Of a DNA stretch of 7,391 bases, positions 1 through 4,557 are shown one piece after another. The position numbers were made by a program, and so were the translations under genes. Numbering within the stretch: the stretch's first letter is position 1; every line of letters starts with the position of its first letter. The DNA comes from Muribaculaceae bacterium (GTDB lineage: Bacteria; Bacteroidota; Bacteroidia; Bacteroidales; Muribaculaceae), in NCBI GenBank assembly GCA_029060585.1, contig JAIDTS010000293.1, positions 1-7,391 of the forward strand. The letters are read 5' to 3'. The notes under the pieces are model-generated. The model was not told the origin of the DNA. It worked only from the letters and a program-made list of their open reading frames with translations, and did not search any database.

Positions 1-1316
1 AGAGAGGCGCGGCGACGCGCCTCATACTTATATTTGCCGGGTGGTCGACAGACGCCCGGTATTATAATGACTGTGTGTCCGAAGGATGGGATACTGCTGT
101 GGTGACGGACTACCGCGACATCAGCATGCCTCAGCTGCCCGAGCAATACTGCACAGTCTATATCTTCGCTTATTCGCTCGGAGTGGCGGCTGCATCCATC
201 TGCGATATTCATGCCGCGGTGCGCATAGCGATATGCGGGAGTCCATATCCCGTATCTGACTTATATGGGATTCCGGAGGCAATATACGCTGGAACGCTTG
301 ACGGCCTCAGCGAGAAGTCTCTCAGGAAATTTCACCTCCGCATGGCTGGAGACAGGAACACCTATGAGGCCATCAAGGAAAAACTTTCGGAGGGGCAGGA
401 TATTCAGAGTCTTAAGGAAGAACTCGCATGGATAAAGGATAACGCAGGCAAGATCGGTAAGGAAGAACTGAATTTCAGGTTCGACAGAGTTTACTTAGCT
501 CAAGACGACCATATATTCCCATATTCCAACCTCAAGGCTTACTGGACAGGAAAGCCTGAGACTGAGATTGTTTCGCTCAAGCTTCCACACGCCGTGGATA
601 TTGCATCGGTTGTGAGAGAGAGCATTCCGGATACAAAAGCGATAGGGGATGGATTCTCCCGCGCCGGAATGACGTATGGCGACCATGCAGTGGTTCAAAA
701 GGAGATATGCGAGAAGATAGGTGAGATCCTCGAATCGCATTTTGCGGGTAAGGGCCGAAGAGTGAAATCCGTTCTTGAGATAGGAGTAGGCAGCGGGCTC
801 CTTACAGAAGTATGGAGACGAATGCTAAAGCCTGAGACGGCCACATATATAGATTTGACTGACATGCCGGTCTTTGGTATTGCGGAGAATGAAAGATACC
901 TGAAAGTCGATGCAGAAAAATGGCTTGAGGAGACTGACGAAAGATTCGACATCATACTGAGTGCCTCCACTATCCAGTGGTTTGTCGATCCTGTAGGCTT
1001 TATCCAAGAGGTGAAAAGCCATCTTAGTCCCGGTGGAATAGCCGTGGTTTCTACATTTGTCAAAGGCAATCTCCATGAGCTTGATGCAGTAAGGCCCAGC
1101 CCTGTCATCTATCGCACTGCGGAAGAATACAGCAGGATTTCCGGTGTAGAGGCAGTGGAATGGGAGAGAACACTTACATTTCCCTCTTCGAGAGCCATGA
1201 TGATGCACCTCCGCCTCACCGGCGTAAGTCCCCGAAGAAAAGCAACTTCAGCTCCACTGACCAACCTCCCTACCCAATTGACCTATCGTCCACTTATCCT
1301 CTTCATTCATTCTTAG
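1..1316 (+). CDS. bioGC: BioG–BioC fusion: pimeloyl-ACP methyl ester esterase / malonyl-ACP O-methyltransferase (5' partial)
   Basis: This is a bifunctional cytosolic enzyme of early biotin synthesis. The BioC half methylates malonyl-ACP with SAM so it can enter fatty-acid elongation. The BioG half removes the methyl from pimeloyl-ACP methyl ester. The first full codon is at base 3, giving 437 visible residues (numbered from there). The frame runs open to the window edge and already shows the BioG opening LILIFAGWSTD (7-17), so the GTG at 75 is an internal Val and the true start lies a few codons upstream. BioG part, ~1-210: nucleophile Ser58 in AYSLG, then GIPEAIYAGTLDGLS and FHLRM, probable acid Asp169 in DHIFP, and His196 in LPHAVD. 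BioC part, ~214-437: GDGFSRAGMTYGDHA, SAM motif VLEIGVGSG (257-265), the BioC hallmark STIQWF (322-327), STFVKGNLHEL (350-360), and terminal LTYRPLILF (426-434). The segment between LRLTGV and LTYRPL is about 15 residues shorter than in E. coli BioC (from memory). Related Bacteroidota often carry such fusions beside other bio genes; those would be upstream. The 3' end overlaps the convergent pump gene. The family call is firm; both activities are inferred. Confidence 0.9.
   Translation, partial: RGAATRLILIFAGWSTDARYYNDCVSEGWDTAVVTDYRDISMPQLPEQYCTVYIFAYSLGVAAASICDIHAAVRIAICGSPYPVSDLYGIPEAIYAGTLDGLSEKSLRKFHLRMAGDRNTYEAIKEKLSEGQDIQSLKEELAWIKDNAGKIGKEELNFRFDRVYLAQDDHIFPYSNLKAYWTGKPETEIVSLKLPHAVDIASVVRESIPDTKAIGDGFSRAGMTYGDHAVVQKEICEKIGEILESHFAGKGRRVKSVLEIGVGSGLLTEVWRRMLKPETATYIDLTDMPVFGIAENERYLKVDAEKWLEETDERFDIILSASTIQWFVDPVGFIQEVKSHLSPGGIAVVSTFVKGNLHELDAVRPSPVIYRTAEEYSRISGVEAVEWERTLTFPSSRAMMMHLRLTGVSPRRKATSAPLTNLPTQLTYRPLILFIHS
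1303..1316. other. 14-base tail-to-tail overlap of bioGC and permease B
   Basis: The TAG of bioGC is at 1314-1316 (+ strand). The TGA of permease B reads from 1305 down to 1303 on the minus strand. Each gene's last codons lie within the other. There is no intergenic space, and no convincing hairpin with a T-run lies close by on either strand. The two transcripts must therefore run into each other's coding sequence before ending. Confidence 0.9.
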
Positions 1317-4300
1317 ACTCTTTAAGGCCTTCATTTTTTATGAGTCGTGGCCTAAGGTTCAGTAAAATTGGCATGACGAAGACATAGGCGAGGATTGAGA
1401 AAAGCAAACCTCCCATGCTCCCGACAGCGAAACTGAACCAGAAGTCATCATCATTCTTTCTGTCGAAAAGGAAAGGCACCAAGCCAAGGATGGTAGACAA
1501 TACAGTTAGGAAGACAGGAACAGCTTTGTTGCGGAATGCTTTAAGATACACGCTGATTCTGTCTTCATTGATGTCCCTTTTCAATAATCCCCGATATTCA
1601 TATATCTGATAGATTCCCGCATTCACCACTATTCCCGCCAACAGCACCATCGACGCGAAACCTCCGTTTCCGAATGGAACATCTGTGAAATAAAATGTCA
1701 GAAAGGTTCCGATCAGCGATACAGGAATCAGGCATATTATTACAAGCGGCAGAGTGAGCGATTCGAAGAGTACAGCACAGATGAAATAGATTATGACCGC
1801 TACGAGAAGCAGCAGCCAATATTGTGTGCCGTCATCTTTATACCATCCATAGGTCGTATTCAAGCATCGGTAACCTACCGGTAACTTGGAGTTGAACTCA
1901 TCCGTCACACTTTCTATCAGCTTGTTTGAGTAGTTCCATGATCCGAGTACATTGAAAGCTACCCTCAGTACGTATTCCTGATTCTTGCGAGGAATGCTGT
2001 TCTTCGCCTGCCGCCGGGAAATCTCCATATAGTTAGAAAGCCTTGCCGGACTTCCGTTCACGTCTACGTACGAATTTACGAGCATCCAAAGGTCGAAACT
2101 ATCTTTTCGTTTTGAATGAAGCTGTATATCAGAATCGATATATCTGTCGCGGTATCTTCCCAACTCCCTCTCGGCAAGCAACTCGCTCAGCGATGAGTGA
2201 GCCGCATGGATCGGGAAACGGTCGAGTGCGATACGTTCCTTGTCATAGACCATATAAAGTTCGTCCTCCTGGTTCTCGTGTCCAGGTGTCTCAATGACTA
2301 TATCCAGCACCCTCGCGTTACCTTTGAGCTGAGAAGCCATCTCCTCAGCGTAGCGGTAGAGCCGGTCGTAGTTGTATCCTGCTATCTCGATGCGGTGAGA
2401 ACGATAGGCAAGGTTGAGCGAGTTGCTGAATCCCCGCTCGCTGACTCCGTATGTGCTCCAGTCAGCCCCTCCAAGTGAAATAAGCTGTCCGATTACTTTG
2501 TTTTCCAAAAGATATGGAACCCCGCTTTTTCGTGCATCCTCTTTGAAGTCTACCGTTATCTGACCTCCCCAAGGGCCAATGTTGGTTTCGAATTTCTCTA
2601 TCTCGTTAAACTGAGAGAGAAACCGTTCAATTTGAAGCATCTTGTCGTTGAGCTCATGCATGCTTCCTCCTATCGGCATCTTGCCACGTATATTGAGGCT
2701 CTTCTCATTTTCCTCCGGGCGTCGGTCCGAACCTGTATTCATATGTTCCTTGAACAGGCGCATGGTTCCTCCCAGATACTTTGAAAGAGGTTCCTTGAGT
2801 TTCCTGATGAAGAAATCGCTGCCGAATGTGGAGTTATATGTTTTCTCATACCAATAGGAATCCCTTCGTTCTTCTTGCGGAGTATATATGTTTCCCTCAT
2901 CGCCTAACTTCTCGGGGAGAGCGAATATGGGTATCCCAAATGCAAGAATGATGAGCACTATATAGATCCATTTGCGTTTTTGAGTAAACCTTATGTATCT
3001 GCCGTATAAGTCGAGAAGCTTGCCGGTAAATATTCCGTCTTTCTTTTCATTGATCTTGTCGCAAGCTGAATACCCGAGTTTCTCAACGAGGGCAGGCACA
3101 AAGAGTAGAGCCACAATGAGCGATACTCCGAGGTTTATGATTATAATCCAAGAAAAGTCGCTCAGGTCCTTCTGAATATGCTCCGGCAGGAAGAATATGA
3201 TCACTAATGCTCCGATGGTGGTGAGAAGAGCTGCGAGGATAGCGAAAAAGGCGTTTCGGTCACGGTGGTGCAAATAATGGTCTACCATCACGATCGAGGA
3301 GTCTATTATGATTCCAAGCGACACTGTGATTCCTGCGAGTGCGAAGGTATGCAGTCTTATGTCCGCGAGCCAATAGATAAGGACAGCTATGAGAATATTA
3401 GCCGCGAGAGTTACGGAAACAAGAAACAGATATTTCCATCTTCTTCGTATCAGCCATATAAATATAAGCAGAATCAGCAGTGACATAAGGCTTCGACGTA
3501 CAAGTGTGCGTAACTCAGTCTCTTGCTTGTCGGCAGCATTGAATGTGAGGGTAAGATATACACCTTTCTTAAGATTCTTCTGCAGCTCATCAATCTTGTC
3601 TCTCAGTTCATTCGAAAGCCGGATAATCGGTGCATCTGAGTCGACATATATGTTCAGATATATAGTGCTGAGGCCGTTGAGGCGGTAATAGCTTCCGGGA
3701 AGCCTATCCTTGTATTCGTAAGAAGCAAGATCACCCATATATATGATGCTCCCGCCTACATTCTTTATCGGCATCCTTTCTATAGGCTTGTCAAACTGAT
3801 CTATCGATAGATAGAGAGCCTTCCGCTCATGTTTTCCGTCAGTGTCTTCAGTTGTCAGCTCGCCGATGATCTCGGCTCTTCCCATAAATCCTTTCAGAGC
3901 CTCCTCAATGTCCGAGACCGTGATTCCATATGTGCGGAGTGCCATAGGATCATAACTTATCTCAACATATTTCCCTTGTCCCCCTATGATGTCGACACGC
4001 CTTACTCCCTCTATCGCCTTAAGTGCAGGTGTCACCTGATTACCAACATATTCCTTCAGCTGATCATCTTTCATTGCGGCGTTGAGCTGATAAGTAAGGA
4101 GGAGTTTCTCTTTCTCGTCTTTTCCTGAAGAGGTCACTACATCTCCTCCGGTTACGGCTGGATACGAGACTCCCTCCGGAAATTTCTTGTAGATCTGCTT
4201 GATGGCGTAGGCTATCTCAAACTTTGTAGCGGAGACGTTTGCCTGAGGTTTCAATTCAATCTCCACGCGTCCATTACCGAAGTTGGATACCGACGAAACG

Positions 4301-4557
4301 CTCTCCACACCCTTTACCGCCGACACCACTCCCTCGATACGGGATGTCACGTTCTGTTCTATCACTTTCGGCGATGCATTATTCCAGTTGAAACTTACCG
4401 TGATGGTCTTCCCCTGACGTGGACGAGGCTCCGGCTCCACATCAAGAAGAGGTATCACAGCGATCCCGGCTGCCATGCATATCACCATCACCATCAGCAA
4501 AGTGAATGGTGATACTCGGTCAAGGCGCGAAAGAAAGCCATTATCTTCTTTTTTCAT
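1303..4557 (-). CDS. RND-family efflux permease, second of a tandem pair (permease B), 1084 aa
   Basis: This is an inner-membrane RND pump subunit that would use the proton gradient to export an unknown substrate through a periplasmic adaptor and outer-membrane channel. The architecture is complete: TM1 ~17-38, first periplasmic domain ~40-350, TM2-6 ~352-491, cytoplasmic linker, TM7 ~529-547, second periplasmic domain ~550-910 (with GGADWSTYGV at 696-705), and TM8-12 ~912-1067. FESLTLPL (931-938) is the usual RND signature between TM8 and TM9. TM4 reads GIIIDSSIVMVDH (415-427): Asp419 stands at AcrB Asp407, Ser420 replaces Asp408, and DH replaces the usual EN. TM10 has Asn979 (AGIVVNAG) where AcrB has Lys940. 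The TM11 motif RLRP is KAVP (1011-1014), so no Arg is present. The ATG at 4557 lies just before TM1 and inside the last codons of permease A. No Shine-Dalgarno sequence is visible, so coupling to A is likely. The degenerate relay suggests it works with A rather than alone. The substrate cannot be read from the sequence. Confidence 0.93.
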   Translation of the reverse strand: MKKEDNGFLSRLDRVSPFTLLMVMVICMAAGIAVIPLLDVEPEPRPRQGKTITVSFNWNNASPKVIEQNVTSRIEGVVSAVKGVESVSSVSNFGNGRVEIELKPQANVSATKFEIAYAIKQIYKKFPEGVSYPAVTGGDVVTSSGKDEKEKLLLTYQLNAAMKDDQLKEYVGNQVTPALKAIEGVRRVDIIGGQGKYVEISYDPMALRTYGITVSDIEEALKGFMGRAEIIGELTTEDTDGKHERKALYLSIDQFDKPIERMPIKNVGGSIIYMGDLASYEYKDRLPGSYYRLNGLSTIYLNIYVDSDAPIIRLSNELRDKIDELQKNLKKGVYLTLTFNAADKQETELRTLVRRSLMSLLILLIFIWLIRRRWKYLFLVSVTLAANILIAVLIYWLADIRLHTFALAGITVSLGIIIDSSIVMVDHYLHHRDRNAFFAILAALLTTIGALVIIFFLPEHIQKDLSDFSWIIIINLGVSLIVALLFVPALVEKLGYSACDKINEKKDGIFTGKLLDLYGRYIRFTQKRKWIYIVLIILAFGIPIFALPEKLGDEGNIYTPQEERRDSYWYEKTYNSTFGSDFFIRKLKEPLSKYLGGTMRLFKEHMNTGSDRRPEENEKSLNIRGKMPIGGSMHELNDKMLQIERFLSQFNEIEKFETNIGPWGGQITVDFKEDARKSGVPYLLENKVIGQLISLGGADWSTYGVSERGFSNSLNLAYRSHRIEIAGYNYDRLYRYAEEMASQLKGNARVLDIVIETPGHENQEDELYMVYDKERIALDRFPIHAAHSSLSELLAERELGRYRDRYIDSDIQLHSKRKDSFDLWMLVNSYVDVNGSPARLSNYMEISRRQAKNSIPRKNQEYVLRVAFNVLGSWNYSNKLIESVTDEFNSKLPVGYRCLNTTYGWYKDDGTQYWLLLLVAVIIYFICAVLFESLTLPLVIICLIPVSLIGTFLTFYFTDVPFGNGGFASMVLLAGIVVNAGIYQIYEYRGLLKRDINEDRISVYLKAFRNKAVPVFLTVLSTILGLVPFLFDRKNDDDFWFSFAVGSMGGLLFSILAYVFVMPILLNLRPRLIKNEGLKESKNE
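4541..4557 (-). other. 17-base stop/start overlap coupling permease A to permease B
   Basis: The last codons of permease A (YEKRR then TAA at 4543-4541) contain the ATG of permease B (4557-4555), one base out of phase. The 20 bases ahead of this ATG, on the minus strand, are coding sequence of A without a purine-rich Shine-Dalgarno element. Initiation at B therefore probably depends on ribosomes finishing A. This arrangement supports co-expression of two subunits of one pump. Confidence 0.8.

Noticed and set aside
695..1208. Minus-strand open frames opposite the BioC half.
   Set aside because: The + strand protein carries unambiguous BioC motifs throughout this stretch; the antisense products show no family features.
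1316..1353. Short inverted matches GACTC/GAGTC and AGGCC/GGCCT around a T-run, as a terminator.
   Set aside because: The stems are only 5 bp with loops of about 20 bases and they interleave rather than nest; too weak to call.
4541..4557. An A-run (six A on the minus strand) at the permease A/B junction as a frameshift site producing an A–B fusion.
   Set aside because: The run is not phased as a -1 slippery heptamer in the A frame, and B lies in the +1 frame with its own ATG. Ordinary coupled initiation explains it.
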